Shown: piece after piece, positions 1 through 9,745 of the stretch
Numbering within the stretch: the first letter of the stretch is position 1
How the letters are laid out: every line of letters begins with the position of its first letter
Assembly (NCBI GenBank): GCA_029210985.1
Contig: JARGFR010000003.1
Span: forward strand, 1-52,881
Origin: Spirochaetaceae bacterium
GTDB lineage: Bacteria > Spirochaetota > Spirochaetia > DSM-2461
Length of the DNA stretch: 52,881 bases
Reading direction: 5' to 3'
Program-made: the position numbers and the translations under genes
The notes under the pieces: generated by a model
The model's database searches: none
Told to the model about the DNA's origin: nothing
Seen by the model: only the letters and a program-made list of their open reading frames with translations

Positions 1-304
1 CGTCGATCGTGCAACTCTGATCTGCAGAAAAAAATTCATCGAGGAATCCGCCCTGCTGCTCCCCGGTACGGCGGATCAACTGGGGCGGGGTGTGACTTCG
101 GGAAACGACCGGTCGTCCGATGAGCACACCGGAGAAGGAACCTTTTACATTAAAAATCCCATACCGCTGAAAGATGTGGAAAATGCCTATCTGGAATGGA
201 TGCTGAAACGGTTCGACGGTAATCGGACTCGGTGTGCCAAAGCCTTGGGAATCTCAATCAGAGGGCTTCGCTACAAGCTCAACACCGAAGGTGAAAAGAA
301 TTGA
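1..304 (+). CDS. C-terminal fragment of a sigma-54-dependent response regulator (NtrC/DctD-like) with Fis-type HTH; 5' end outside window
   Basis: Frame 2 is open from the window edge: VDRATLICRKKFIEESALLL...NPIPLKDVENAYLEWMLKRFDGNRTRCAKALGISIRGLRYKLN, typical AAA+ EBP tail plus Fis HTH. Confidence 0.88.
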   Translation, partial: VDRATLICRKKFIEESALLLPGTADQLGRGVTSGNDRSSDEHTGEGTFYIKNPIPLKDVENAYLEWMLKRFDGNRTRCAKALGISIRGLRYKLNTEGEKN

Positions 305-1980
305 GGAAAATTCGCAATCGGATTTTCTTGCAGATTCTCTTTCCCATGCTTGCCGTCTACGGCCTCATCGTCGTCGGTGCGATCCGATATCTGGGAGATT
401 CGTTCAGGGGCGATGCTCTCCACCAAAAGAACGCGGCGATCGAAAACCTTTCCCGGGGCCTGGATGACTGGCTGCTTTCCCGTGTATCCGAGCTACTTCA
501 GCTCTCCCGAATACCCCTGTTTGAATCCCCCGACAAGGAGGGTATCCAATCCTATATGACGGATTGGCAGGATACACTCTCATTTCTCTATGACGATCTC
601 TACCTTGTGGAATCCGACGGCCGCTGGTGGTCGGCAACCGGCCGTACCGGAATCCTGGACGACAAGACCTATCTGGATAGATTTTTCAAGGAAAACCGGT
701 TGTTCAGCTACGCCGGACCCCACCGTTATTACGGGGACATATTCTCCGACAAGTTTGTCATCGGTGCGCCGATTTACTCGTCCGCCGGGAAGACCACCGG
801 TATTCTGACCGCCACCATTTCGCTTGAGACGCTGAATAAAACCTTCGGATTCTTTACTTTTGAAGATTTCGACTCATGGATGGTGGTGAATCCCGAATCA
901 ATAATCATCCTCCACCAGGACATGGATATGTCGGGACATTCCGAGAAGGATTCGTATGGGCGAATATTCCTGGAGGACGGATCCTGGGCCGACCAGGAAG
1001 TGTTCGTCCAGATTATGCGCAACGGATGGAAAATGGTGACCTTCCTCTCCACCGAAGTATTGATGGCACCGTTTCATCGAGCCCTCACCTTCGTCATCCT
1101 CCTTGCGGCCTCGCTGGTTGTCCTGGTCACCCTGGTGGTTCTAATGCTCAGTGCGGCGGTATCCAAACCCATCAATGAGCTGACCGAGGGTGTCCATAGA
1201 ATCATGGCCGGTGATTATAGTCAGAAAATTTCCGGGAAAACCAACGATGAGCTGGCGGACCTGGCCGATTCGTTCAATCGCCTGGCTTCAAGGATGGTGA
1301 CTCTGCGAACCGACGACCGATTCAGCTTCCTGGGCCATGTGGCGGCCCGGATGGCTCATGAGCTCAGAAAACCCCTGCATGTGATACAGCTGGCGGCAAA
1401 GGCGCTGGAGAAGGACACTCCGGATAGAAAGCGATACCTGGACATCATCGATGAAGAAATTGCCGCCGCCGATAGATTTGTCGGTGAGATTCTCTCCTTT
1501 TCCCACGATGAAAGTCTGGATAAACAGCTCTACTCACCCGAATCCCTGATGTCCAGGGTGGTGGACAAATTCAGACTCCTGGCAGGTGAACTCGATATTC
1601 CCATACTGACCGAAACCCGAACCACCATCCCTCAAATCTATATGGATGTGATGCGCATGGAGGAGGTGTTCAGCAACATTCTGCAAAACGCCATCGATGC
1701 GGCTGATGAATCTGTTAACTCAAACTCATCACCGATGATCCGGATCACCCAGGAACTCACCCATGATAGCGAGATTCATATCGTCGTCACTGATTCGGGC
1801 GATGGGTTTGACGAAAAAAACATCGATCAGCTCTTCGATCCCTATTTCACCACCCGGGAGAAGGGAACGGGACTGGGATTGTCGCTCTCCTATCGAATCC
1901 TTATGGCCCATGGAGCCCGAATTGAACTGTCGAACACCGCGGATGGACACGGATCGGTTCGTATTGTCTTTCCCGTTTAG
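301..1980 (+). CDS. Membrane sensor histidine kinase (extracytoplasmic Cache-like sensor, HAMP, HisKA, HATPase_c)
   Basis: H-box AARMAHELRKPL, N-box NILQNAIDAA, G-box GTGLGLSLSYRI; TTG start overlaps the RR stop (TTGA). Confidence 0.9.
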   Translation: MRKIRNRIFLQILFPMLAVYGLIVVGAIRYLGDSFRGDALHQKNAAIENLSRGLDDWLLSRVSELLQLSRIPLFESPDKEGIQSYMTDWQDTLSFLYDDLYLVESDGRWWSATGRTGILDDKTYLDRFFKENRLFSYAGPHRYYGDIFSDKFVIGAPIYSSAGKTTGILTATISLETLNKTFGFFTFEDFDSWMVVNPESIIILHQDMDMSGHSEKDSYGRIFLEDGSWADQEVFVQIMRNGWKMVTFLSTEVLMAPFHRALTFVILLAASLVVLVTLVVLMLSAAVSKPINELTEGVHRIMAGDYSQKISGKTNDELADLADSFNRLASRMVTLRTDDRFSFLGHVAARMAHELRKPLHVIQLAAKALEKDTPDRKRYLDIIDEEIAAADRFVGEILSFSHDESLDKQLYSPESLMSRVVDKFRLLAGELDIPILTETRTTIPQIYMDVMRMEEVFSNILQNAIDAADESVNSNSSPMIRITQELTHDSEIHIVVTDSGDGFDEKNIDQLFDPYFTTREKGTGLGLSLSYRILMAHGARIELSNTADGHGSVRIVFPV

Positions 1981-1981
1981 G

Positions 1982-2020
1982 CGGCAATAATTGCCGATTC
2001 AAACGGGCAATTATTGCCGG
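1982..2020. promoter_or_regulatory. Candidate upstream activating sequence: two inverted dyads CGGCAATAATTGCCG and GGCAATTATTGCC
   Basis: Two 13-bp near-palindromes (GGCAAT-A/T-ATTGCC), centres at about 1989 and 2012 (23 bp apart), directly after the HK stop codon. Confidence 0.65.
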
Positions 2021-2137
2021 TCGGAAGAAATCGGTCCATGAGAATGCGACTCCAACGCAGTACAGTCTCAAAGGATTCATAGCGTATATTCCTACTGGAT
2101 AACGATTTAAGGGCCAATAAAGAAAACTGAAATTAAC

Positions 2138-2155
2138 TTGGCACATAATGTGCTT
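2138..2155 (+). promoter_or_regulatory. Predicted sigma-54 (-24/-12) promoter of dctP
   Basis: TTGGCACATAATGTGCTT: GG-N10-GC spacing, matches TGGCAC-N5-TTGCW well; dctP ATG is about 33 bp downstream of the GC element. Confidence 0.8.
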
Positions 2156-2185
2156 ATGTAATGGAAACCAACAAAGGAGAGTTTC

Positions 2186-3184
2186 ATGAAGAAACTATTC
2201 ACTGTCCTTCTCGTTCTGGCCGTCGCGGGCTTCGCATTCGCCAACGGCGGATCCGAGTCCTCCGATACGGCATCCGCCGAACCTATCGTTCTCAAAGCCG
2301 CCGACACCCACGCCATCGACTATCCTACAGTTCTCGGCCTGATTAAAATGGGCGAACTCCTTGATGAATGGACCGACGGTCGGATCACCATCGAAGTTTA
2401 CCCTTCCAAACAGCTGGGTGAAGAGAAAGAAACCATCGAGCAGGTCCAGCTCGGCGCTTTGGACATCGTCCGAACCAGCGTCGGTCCGGTGGGAACCATC
2501 GTTCCAGAACTTTCGGTTCTCTCCCTTCCCTACATCTTCCGTTCTGCCGAACATAGCTATAAAGTCGTTGACGGCGAAATCGGCGATGAGCTGCTGGCCC
2601 TCTGCGAACCCCACGGGTTCGTCGGTTTGGGCTGGTACGGATCCGGTCAACGGTCCTTCTACAACACCAAGCGACCTATCCGAAGCTTAGAAGATCTTGA
2701 CGGATTGAAATTCCGCGTCATGCAGAATCCCGTATTTGTCGATATGGTGGATGCGCTGGGCGCCAGCGCAACTCCCATGGCCTACGGCGAGGTCTATACC
2801 GCTCTGTCCACCGGCGTCATCGACGGTGCCGAGAACAACTACCCCTCGTTCTACACGTCAAACCACTACGAAGTGGCCGGCTATTACACACAGGACGAAC
2901 ATCTCCGTGTTCCGGAAATCATCCTGATGTCCAAGAAAGTGTTCGACACTCTGAGTGCCGAAGATCAGGAATTGATTAAGAAAGCGGCAGCCGAATCCGT
3001 CCCTTACCAAAGAGAACAGTGGGACCTGATGGCTGCCGAATCCCGCAAGAAGATGGAAGAAGCCGGTGTTGAGATTATCACCGACGTCGACAAGACACCC
3101 TTCATCAATGCCATGGCTCCCGTATACGAAAAGCATGCCGCCACGCTTGGTCCCTGGATTGAACGAATCCAGGCGGTCAAATAG
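2186..3184 (+). CDS. dctP: TRAP transporter substrate-binding protein, DctP family
   Basis: Signal peptide then DctP-family body (LGEEKETIEQVQLGALDIV..., NYPSFYTSNHYEVAGYYTQDEH); SD AAAGGAG. Confidence 0.92.
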   Translation: MKKLFTVLLVLAVAGFAFANGGSESSDTASAEPIVLKAADTHAIDYPTVLGLIKMGELLDEWTDGRITIEVYPSKQLGEEKETIEQVQLGALDIVRTSVGPVGTIVPELSVLSLPYIFRSAEHSYKVVDGEIGDELLALCEPHGFVGLGWYGSGQRSFYNTKRPIRSLEDLDGLKFRVMQNPVFVDMVDALGASATPMAYGEVYTALSTGVIDGAENNYPSFYTSNHYEVAGYYTQDEHLRVPEIILMSKKVFDTLSAEDQELIKKAAAESVPYQREQWDLMAAESRKKMEEAGVEIITDVDKTPFINAMAPVYEKHAATLGPWIERIQAVK

Positions 3185-3207
3185 CAGATTTCATCTGATA
3201 TAATTAT

Positions 3208-3240
3208 AAAGCCGCTCCTCATGGAGCGGCTTTCTTAAAT
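3208..3240 (+). terminator. Intra-operonic hairpin (attenuator or 3'-stabilising element) between dctP and dctQ
   Basis: Perfect 11-bp stem AAAGCCGCTCC-TCAT-GGAGCGGCTTT followed by CTT. Confidence 0.75.
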
Positions 3241-3296
3241 CCCCCGCCGGTTCGTCGTACCGGTCGATTCCATTATCCTAATCAAGGGAGCGAAAC

Positions 3297-3818
3297 ATGG
3301 AAAAATACACAAAGGCGATGGACTGGTTGTACCGCATCGTTCTGATTTTCAGTAGCCTATGTGTCATCTTTATGGTTCTGATTATCACCTATCAGGTGTT
3401 CATGAGATTCACTTTTTCTAATACCCCTCGATGGTCTGAAGAGTTCACTATTTCGATACTGATGCTCTATGCCGGTTTCCTCGGGGCCACCGTTGCCTAC
3501 AGGCAGCGCATGCACATCGGCATCAAGATTATCCTAATGAAGCTGCGTTCAACAGTGAGAGGATGGTTCTACTTTGCCATTGATATCATGGTCGGCTCCT
3601 TCGCCATCGCCATGATCGGATGGGGAGGCAATCTGGCGTGGGGATTCCGCAACCAGATCCTTCCCGCCACAGGTATATCTGTAGGACTCAGCTACTTACC
3701 CATTCCGCTGGCCGGAATTGTCTTTCTGTTATTCGTCATTGAAAAACTGTTGACGGATTTTTCCAAGAAAGGCACGGACGATGCGTTCCTGGCCACAATC
3801 GGCATTAAGGAGGATTAG
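3297..3818 (+). CDS. dctQ: TRAP transporter small permease, DctQ family
   Basis: 4-TM protein of 173 aa between dctP and dctM; TPRWSEEFTISILMLYAGFLGATVAYRQRMHIGI motif. Confidence 0.9.
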   Translation: MEKYTKAMDWLYRIVLIFSSLCVIFMVLIITYQVFMRFTFSNTPRWSEEFTISILMLYAGFLGATVAYRQRMHIGIKIILMKLRSTVRGWFYFAIDIMVGSFAIAMIGWGGNLAWGFRNQILPATGISVGLSYLPIPLAGIVFLLFVIEKLLTDFSKKGTDDAFLATIGIKED

Positions 3819-5111
3819 ATGGATCCATTCGCCGCATATATGCTTATCGGTTCATTCCTAATCCTCATCGCGGTGGGGGTTCCTATTTCATTTTCCCTTG
3901 GTATTGCCGCCTTTGTCACCGGTGCCTACCTGGGCATTCCGCTTATGACGATATTCCTGAAAGTCTCTGACGGAATGGATGTCTTTGCCCTATTGGCAAT
4001 TCCTTTCTTTATTCTGGCCGGCAGCATCATGGCTCAAGGCGGCATCGCCCGTCGCATCGTGGAGTTCGCCAATATTTTGGTGGGCTGGATGAGAGGCGGT
4101 CTTTCGTCGGTGAATATCATCGCCAGTATGTTCTTCGGCGGCATATCCGGATCTTCGGTGGCCGATACATCGTCCATCGGAGCCATCATGATCCCGATGA
4201 TGGAGGAAAAGGGGTACGACAAGGACTTCGCCGTTAATGTCACCATCACTTCATCCACTCAAGGTATCATCATTCCACCTTCCCACAACGCCATTATTTA
4301 CGCGTGGGTGGCTGGAATGGGTGTGTCGGTAAAGCAGCTTTTCGAAGCCGGAATCACACCCGGAGTCCTGGTGGGCATCAGCCTTCTGGTGGTGAGTCTC
4401 ATCATCTCCAAGAAGCGGAATTACCCCCGGGAAAAGATGGTGAGTTTCAGTGAAGCCGCAAAGATCGCCTGGGAAGCCCTGTGGGGCATGGGAGCCGCAC
4501 TCATCATCATAGTCGGTATTCTCGGAGGTATCGCCACTCCCACCGAAGTTTCGGCCATCGCAGCGGTATATGCCTTTATCGTCACGTTCTTCGTGTATAG
4601 GGATATCCCGCTCAAAGCCTTCCTTCCGATGATCGCCGAGACCGTAAAGACAGTGGCGATGGTGATGTTTCTCATCGGCTGTTCCAGTGCCTTCGGCTAC
4701 CTGCTGGCCTACCTGCAGATTCCGGCAGCCGTCACCAATTTTATGCTGAGCCTCACATCCAATAAGATCCTGCTGCTGATTCTGGTGAACATCATGCTCC
4801 TGTTATTGGGAACCATCATGGACATGGCGCCTCTGATTCTCATCACAACGCCGATTCTACTGCCCGTGATGGTGGCCATCGGTGTGAATCCGGTGCATTT
4901 CGGTATCATTCTGATGCTGAATCTTGGCATAGGCCTCTGTACTCCGCCGGTGGGTTCGACGCTCTTCGTAGGATGTGCGATCGGAAAAATCTCCATCGAA
5001 GAAGTCACTAAGACGATTTGGCCCTTCTATCTTGCGATGTTGACCGTCTTGATCATCGTGACCTACATACCGGCCGTGTCCATGTGGCTGCCCAGGCTTC
5101 TCGCCGGATGA
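3819..5111 (+). CDS. dctM: TRAP transporter large permease, DctM family
   Basis: 430-aa polytopic protein; GGISGSSVADTSSIGAIMIPMM and GLCTPPVGSTLFVGCAI motifs. Confidence 0.94.
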   Translation: MDPFAAYMLIGSFLILIAVGVPISFSLGIAAFVTGAYLGIPLMTIFLKVSDGMDVFALLAIPFFILAGSIMAQGGIARRIVEFANILVGWMRGGLSSVNIIASMFFGGISGSSVADTSSIGAIMIPMMEEKGYDKDFAVNVTITSSTQGIIIPPSHNAIIYAWVAGMGVSVKQLFEAGITPGVLVGISLLVVSLIISKKRNYPREKMVSFSEAAKIAWEALWGMGAALIIIVGILGGIATPTEVSAIAAVYAFIVTFFVYRDIPLKAFLPMIAETVKTVAMVMFLIGCSSAFGYLLAYLQIPAAVTNFMLSLTSNKILLLILVNIMLLLLGTIMDMAPLILITTPILLPVMVAIGVNPVHFGIILMLNLGIGLCTPPVGSTLFVGCAIGKISIEEVTKTIWPFYLAMLTVLIIVTYIPAVSMWLPRLLAG

Positions 5112-5166
5112 TGTTGAGATGCTGATTGACTAAAAGCCGGGCCGTCCCATGTATTTGGGGCGGCTT

Positions 5167-5976
5167 CTAGAAATGGAAGGCATTGCCGAATTCCAGGGTG
5201 TGAATGATGTCCTCGCCTTGATATTGCCCATAATAGCCGGTGAGCACCTCGAATCGATTTAGATGTACACCGATTTTGGCGCCCAGTTCGCTGATTTTGA
5301 CGTTCTCGGCGAGTATGGCTCCGCCACGTATTTCCAGAGATATCGGTCGGAACGGATATACGGTGACACGGCTTCCCAGTGCCGCGGCATTCAGTCGAAG
5401 CAAATCAAAATAGAATCCGCCGCCGATGTTCAAATCCCAGGAAAACCAATCGTTTTGCACAATGGGTATGGCAAGGCCCGTACGGAGATATTGCAGCTGT
5501 CCGGAATTGTCACTCCAGATTCGGTACTCGAAATCCGGTCCGATCAGAGCGCCGATTTTTCCATTGATCCTTGCCGACCCGCTCCAGCCCATGTCGGTGC
5601 CTTCCCAAAAGGCGCCGCCGGCTGAGCTGACCACCAGACGACTCTGTTTCTCCGCATTTTCCCAGTCATAACCGATCAGGGCCGGTCTTTCATGTCCGTA
5701 TTCGTAAGGATACTCGGTATACCAGACGCTGCTGTTGTGATAGAGCCAAAGTAAAGCGGTGATGGATAAGAAAAAATCGATAAATCCGCCCTCCTCCTCA
5801 TCGTCATCGTTTTCGTCATCATCATATGATTCACTCTTATCTGTATCGGATTCGTTCTTCTCTTCTTCAACGGATTCGGCGAAATCACCCAAATCGGCGA
5901 ACAGAGAGGGTGATGGAGCGAGAATCAACAGGACGATAAACAATACCGTCAGACGTCCAAAAACCGTGGTCTTCAT
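5167..5976 (-). CDS. Hypothetical exported protein with acidic low-complexity segment, possible beta-barrel C-terminus
   Basis: Signal peptide; EEEKNESDTDKSESYDDDENDDDEEEGG; C-terminus ends in Phe (FGNAFHF). Confidence 0.65.
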   Translation of the reverse strand: MKTTVFGRLTVLFIVLLILAPSPSLFADLGDFAESVEEEKNESDTDKSESYDDDENDDDEEEGGFIDFFLSITALLWLYHNSSVWYTEYPYEYGHERPALIGYDWENAEKQSRLVVSSAGGAFWEGTDMGWSGSARINGKIGALIGPDFEYRIWSDNSGQLQYLRTGLAIPIVQNDWFSWDLNIGGGFYFDLLRLNAAALGSRVTVYPFRPISLEIRGGAILAENVKISELGAKIGVHLNRFEVLTGYYGQYQGEDIIHTLEFGNAFHF

Positions 5977-5985
5977 TTTTGTATT

Positions 5986-6585
5986 TTAGCCGTCGATAGA
6001 CCGTTTCGCCAATTTCGCGGCGAGTTCGGCGATCATTCGCGGGTAAAGAATGTGTTCCTTGGGTAGAATCCGCGCTGCAAGTGTTTCGGGTGTGTCCTCG
6101 GTAAGAACCTTTACGCGCTCCTGCCCCAAAATCTCACCGCCGTCCACCTCTTCGGTGACAAAATGGACCGAGCAGCCGCTCCAATGGTCTCCTGATTCCA
6201 AGACCGCTTTATGGACCCGCTCACCATACATCCCAGGGCCTCCGTGGCGCGGAAGGAGGGAGGGATGAATATTGATGATACGTCCGTCCCAGACCCGGGT
6301 GAACTCCCGATCCAGGATGCTCAGCCATCCGGCAAGGGCCACCATGTCGATTCCATGAGCGTCAAGAACACTCTGAAGTTCCGTCGAAAGGTTCCGTTTC
6401 AAGACCCGTCGATCCAGTACGACAGACTCGATACCGGCACGGTCGGCCCTGTCGATGCCGCCGCAGTTCCGATCGGCTGCGACCAGGACCGGAGATGCTG
6501 ACCCGAGATGACCGGCCGACGCCGAATCGAGAATAGACTGGAGATTCGTTCCGCCACCGGAGACCAGGACGGCTAGGCGTACCAT
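5986..6585 (-). CDS. purN: Phosphoribosylglycinamide formyltransferase
   Basis: LVSGGGTNLQSILD..., ALAGWLSILDREF, INIHPSLLPRHGGPGMYGERVHKAVLESG. Confidence 0.95.
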   Translation of the reverse strand: MVRLAVLVSGGGTNLQSILDSASAGHLGSASPVLVAADRNCGGIDRADRAGIESVVLDRRVLKRNLSTELQSVLDAHGIDMVALAGWLSILDREFTRVWDGRIINIHPSLLPRHGGPGMYGERVHKAVLESGDHWSGCSVHFVTEEVDGGEILGQERVKVLTEDTPETLAARILPKEHILYPRMIAELAAKLAKRSIDG

Positions 6586-7613
6586 ACGTCTCCGGCGCCG
6601 TGCCTCAGTTCTCCGATCCGATAGGCTTTTTCTCCTGAGTCTCGAAGTTTTCTTATCACGGCCTCCGCGTCCACCCGACGAACGATGAGAATAAAGCCGA
6701 TTCCCATATTGAACGTGCCGCGCATTTCATCCTCTTCCACACCGACGGATCGGAGATGGGAGAAAATCTCCGGCTCATCCCAAGAAGACGCATCGAGAAT
6801 GGCTTCAAGTTTCTTTCCCGCGAAGGCTCTGGGGAGATTCTCGGGGATACCACCGCCGGTAATATGCGCCATACCCCGGACAACCGCTCCCGAATCAATG
6901 AGGGAACGAACAGACCGGCCGTACAAACGGGTCGGCACCAGGAGTGTTTCAAGAATCGGTCGGCCGCCGAAATCGATGCCGGTATCAGGAATGAGCGTCC
7001 GCACCAGGCTGAAGCCGTTGGAGTGAACTCCGTCGGATGCCAGGCCGATCACCACATCACCCTCCTGAACGTCACTGCCGTCCACCAAATCTTCGCGTTC
7101 CACGGCGCCGACACAGAATCCGGCCACATCGTAGTCTCCCGGAGCGTAGAAACCGGGCATCTCTGCGGTTTCGCCCCCGACAAGAGCACAGCCGTCTTCC
7201 AGACAGGCCTGAGCCATACCCTCAACAATACCGGCGGCGGTATCGGCATCCAGCTTGCCGCAGGCCAGGTAGTCCAAGAAAAACAGCGGGGCGGCCCCAT
7301 GACAAAGAATGTCGTTGGCCACCATGGCATAGCAGTCCCGGCCGATGACGTCCAATCGCCCGGCATCCAGGGCCAGGCGGAGTTTGGTACCCACGCCGTC
7401 GGTACCCGACACCAGAACCGGATTTTTCCACCCGGTCATGGAATACAGGCTGGCGAAGGCACCCAATCCGCCCAGAACACCAGGTCCCTGAGTAGCCGCA
7501 ACGGATTTTTTCATCCGTTCCACGGCACGATAACCTTCGGCCTTGTCGACCCCGGCATCTCTGTAGCTGACGGATTTGGGGGAATCGCCGTTTTTCCGAA
7601 TAGGATCTTCCAT
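6573..7613 (-). CDS. purM: Phosphoribosylformylglycinamidine cyclo-ligase
   Basis: SYRDAGVDKAEGYRAVERMK, LVSGTDGVGTKL, HITGGGIPENLPR; overlaps purN by 13 nt. Confidence 0.96.
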   Translation of the reverse strand: MEDPIRKNGDSPKSVSYRDAGVDKAEGYRAVERMKKSVAATQGPGVLGGLGAFASLYSMTGWKNPVLVSGTDGVGTKLRLALDAGRLDVIGRDCYAMVANDILCHGAAPLFFLDYLACGKLDADTAAGIVEGMAQACLEDGCALVGGETAEMPGFYAPGDYDVAGFCVGAVEREDLVDGSDVQEGDVVIGLASDGVHSNGFSLVRTLIPDTGIDFGGRPILETLLVPTRLYGRSVRSLIDSGAVVRGMAHITGGGIPENLPRAFAGKKLEAILDASSWDEPEIFSHLRSVGVEEDEMRGTFNMGIGFILIVRRVDAEAVIRKLRDSGEKAYRIGELRHGAGDVWYA

Positions 7614-9008
7614 TTATTCAACTCCCCGCAGTTTATGCGGCGGGATGGGATATCGGCCGGTGAGGCAGCCCAGGCAGTGCCCCTCGTTCTTTTCTATGGC
7701 CTTTTTGAGTCCGTCCAGGCTCAGATAGGCCAGATCATCGGCTCCCAACGCCGCTCTAATTGCTTCAATGTTCATACCGTGAGCGATGAGATCCGCGGCA
7801 ACCGGTGTATCGATGCCGAAATAGCAGGGATGGGTGATGGGCGGTGATACGACGCCGAAAAGCACTTTTTTCGCTCCGGCCTCCCGCATAAGAGTCACCA
7901 ACCTTCGGCTTGTCGTACCCCGAACGATGGAATCGTCGATGAGGAGCACTTTTTTCCCTTTGACTTCATCCCGCAGTACGTTGAGTTTCACCGACACCGC
8001 CCGCTCTCTCAGCACCGGATCAGGATTGATAAAAGTCCGGCCGACGTAGTGATTCTTGATGAAACCCATGCCGTAGGGCACTCCGGACTCTCTGGAGAAT
8101 CCCAGGGCCGCGGGAACACCTGAGTCGGGAACACCGCAGACCAGATCGGCCTCGACACTCCATTCATGGGCCAGTTCCCGGCCCATGGCCAGCCGGCTGT
8201 TCATCACCGATATGCCGTCGATATGGCTGTCCGGTCTGGCGAAATAAATATACTCGAACACACATGTGGCCCTGTCGTTTGACAGATCCTGGACGATGCT
8301 TCGCGGGCCGGATTCGTCGATCAGGATGACTTCCCCCGGTGCGATGTCCCGGACAGTTTCGGCGCCTACGGATTCCAAGGCGCAGGACTCCGAGGCCAGA
8401 TACCATCTGTCTTCACGGCGTCCCAGTACCATGGGTCGGATTCCGAAGGGGTCCCTGGCTCCAAGCAGTTTGTCTCCGGCGGCCATCACAAGGGCATAGG
8501 AACCTTTCACGGCGCTCATGGCTTCGGCGACGGCACTTTCCAGACCTTTATCGGCCCGCCGGGCGATCATGGCCAATAGAACTTCAGAATCCGCTTCGGA
8601 TCGAAAAAGAACACCGCCGTCCTCCAGGAGGGACCGTAATACATCGGCATTCACCAATGTCCCGTTGTGGGCGACGGCCATATCCCCCAGCTTGCCGTGG
8701 CCCTCCAGAGGCTGGGCGTTCTCAATATTGCTGGAACCGGCCGTGGAATATCGAACATGACCGATGCCCATGTGACCGTTCATACCTTTGATATCTTCAG
8801 CACTGAAGACTTGAGAAATGAGCCCCATACCCTTTTCGGTGCTCAATGCACCGTCGATGCAGACTGTAATGCCGGCACTCTCCTGCCCTCGATGCTGAAG
8901 AGCCAGCAGACCGCGATAGAGATCATCGGCTGCATCATGGACGTTTTTCGGGGCCCACATGCCGAAAACACCACACTCTTCATGGAGCTTGTCGTCGTCG
9001 GGTATCAT
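7614..9008 (-). CDS. purF: Amidophosphoribosyltransferase
   Basis: HEECGVFGMWAP with N-terminal Cys after short propeptide; GLLALQHRGQESAGI; PRT loop VLLIDDSIVRGTTSRR; C-terminal CLGCLTGRYP. Confidence 0.96.
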   Translation of the reverse strand: MIPDDDKLHEECGVFGMWAPKNVHDAADDLYRGLLALQHRGQESAGITVCIDGALSTEKGMGLISQVFSAEDIKGMNGHMGIGHVRYSTAGSSNIENAQPLEGHGKLGDMAVAHNGTLVNADVLRSLLEDGGVLFRSEADSEVLLAMIARRADKGLESAVAEAMSAVKGSYALVMAAGDKLLGARDPFGIRPMVLGRREDRWYLASESCALESVGAETVRDIAPGEVILIDESGPRSIVQDLSNDRATCVFEYIYFARPDSHIDGISVMNSRLAMGRELAHEWSVEADLVCGVPDSGVPAALGFSRESGVPYGMGFIKNHYVGRTFINPDPVLRERAVSVKLNVLRDEVKGKKVLLIDDSIVRGTTSRRLVTLMREAGAKKVLFGVVSPPITHPCYFGIDTPVAADLIAHGMNIEAIRAALGADDLAYLSLDGLKKAIEKNEGHCLGCLTGRYPIPPHKLRGVE

Positions 9009-9019
9009 TTCAGGTGACC

Positions 9020-9745
9020 TCAGGCACCGGCCGAGGAAACTCTGGAGAGCATCTCGGCATACGCGTCCTCCACGTCTCCCAAATCACGGCGGAATCGATC
9101 CTTGTCCAGCTTCTTTCCGGTTTCTTTATCCCAGAATCGGCAGGTATCCGGACTGATCTCGTCCGCCAGTAGGAGGCGGCCCTGGGAATCCTTGCCGTAC
9201 TCCAGCTTGAAATCCACAAGAGTAATGCCCAGAGTGTCAAAGAACTCTCTCATCAGGCTGTTCACCCGACCCGTGATTTCATGGATTTCCGTCAGCTCAT
9301 CCTGTGTGGCCAACTCAAACGCCAGCGCATGATCGTCATTCAGGAGGGGATCGCCTTTCTCGTCATCTTTCCAACAGAGTTCCTGAATCGGCCTGGGCAG
9401 GATGATGCCTTCGTCAATTTTGAGGCGTTTAGCCATACTGCCGGCCGTGACGTTACGGACGATCACTTCCACTGGAATGATGGTCACTTTGCGGCAGAGG
9501 GTTTCCCGATCCGAGAGCTTCTCCACGAAGTGGGTTTTGATGCCCTTCTTTTCCAGCATGGCGAACATCAAATCACTCATCGTGTTATTGACAACACCTT
9601 TGCCGAGAATAGTTCCTTTCTTTACACCGTTGAATGCCGTCGCATCGTCTTTGTAGTCCACGATGACATATTCGGATTTGTCGGTGGCCCAGACTTTCTT
9701 GGCCTTTCCTTCGTACAATAAATCCGTTTTCTTCGCGTTTGTCAT
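9020..9745 (-). CDS. purC: Phosphoribosylaminoimidazole-succinocarboxamide synthase
   Basis: [35 protein letters not shown]. Confidence 0.96.
   Translation of the reverse strand: MTNAKKTDLLYEGKAKKVWATDKSEYVIVDYKDDATAFNGVKKGTILGKGVVNNTMSDLMFAMLEKKGIKTHFVEKLSDRETLCRKVTIIPVEVIVRNVTAGSMAKRLKIDEGIILPRPIQELCWKDDEKGDPLLNDDHALAFELATQDELTEIHEITGRVNSLMREFFDTLGITLVDFKLEYGKDSQGRLLLADEISPDTCRFWDKETGKKLDKDRFRRDLGDVEDAYAEMLSRVSSAGA

Noticed and set aside
2195-2650. 151-aa minus-strand ORF within dctP
   Set aside because: Antisense to dctP with clear family motifs
5128-5170. Hairpin between dctM and the 5167-5976 gene
   Set aside because: Only an imperfect, bulged stem (AAGCC...GGCTT plus partial C/G runs); not strong enough to call a terminator
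6756-7847. 363-aa plus-strand ORF opposite purM/purF
   Set aside because: Antisense to well-supported purM/purF; no recognisable domain, composition typical of shadow ORFs in biased-codon genomes
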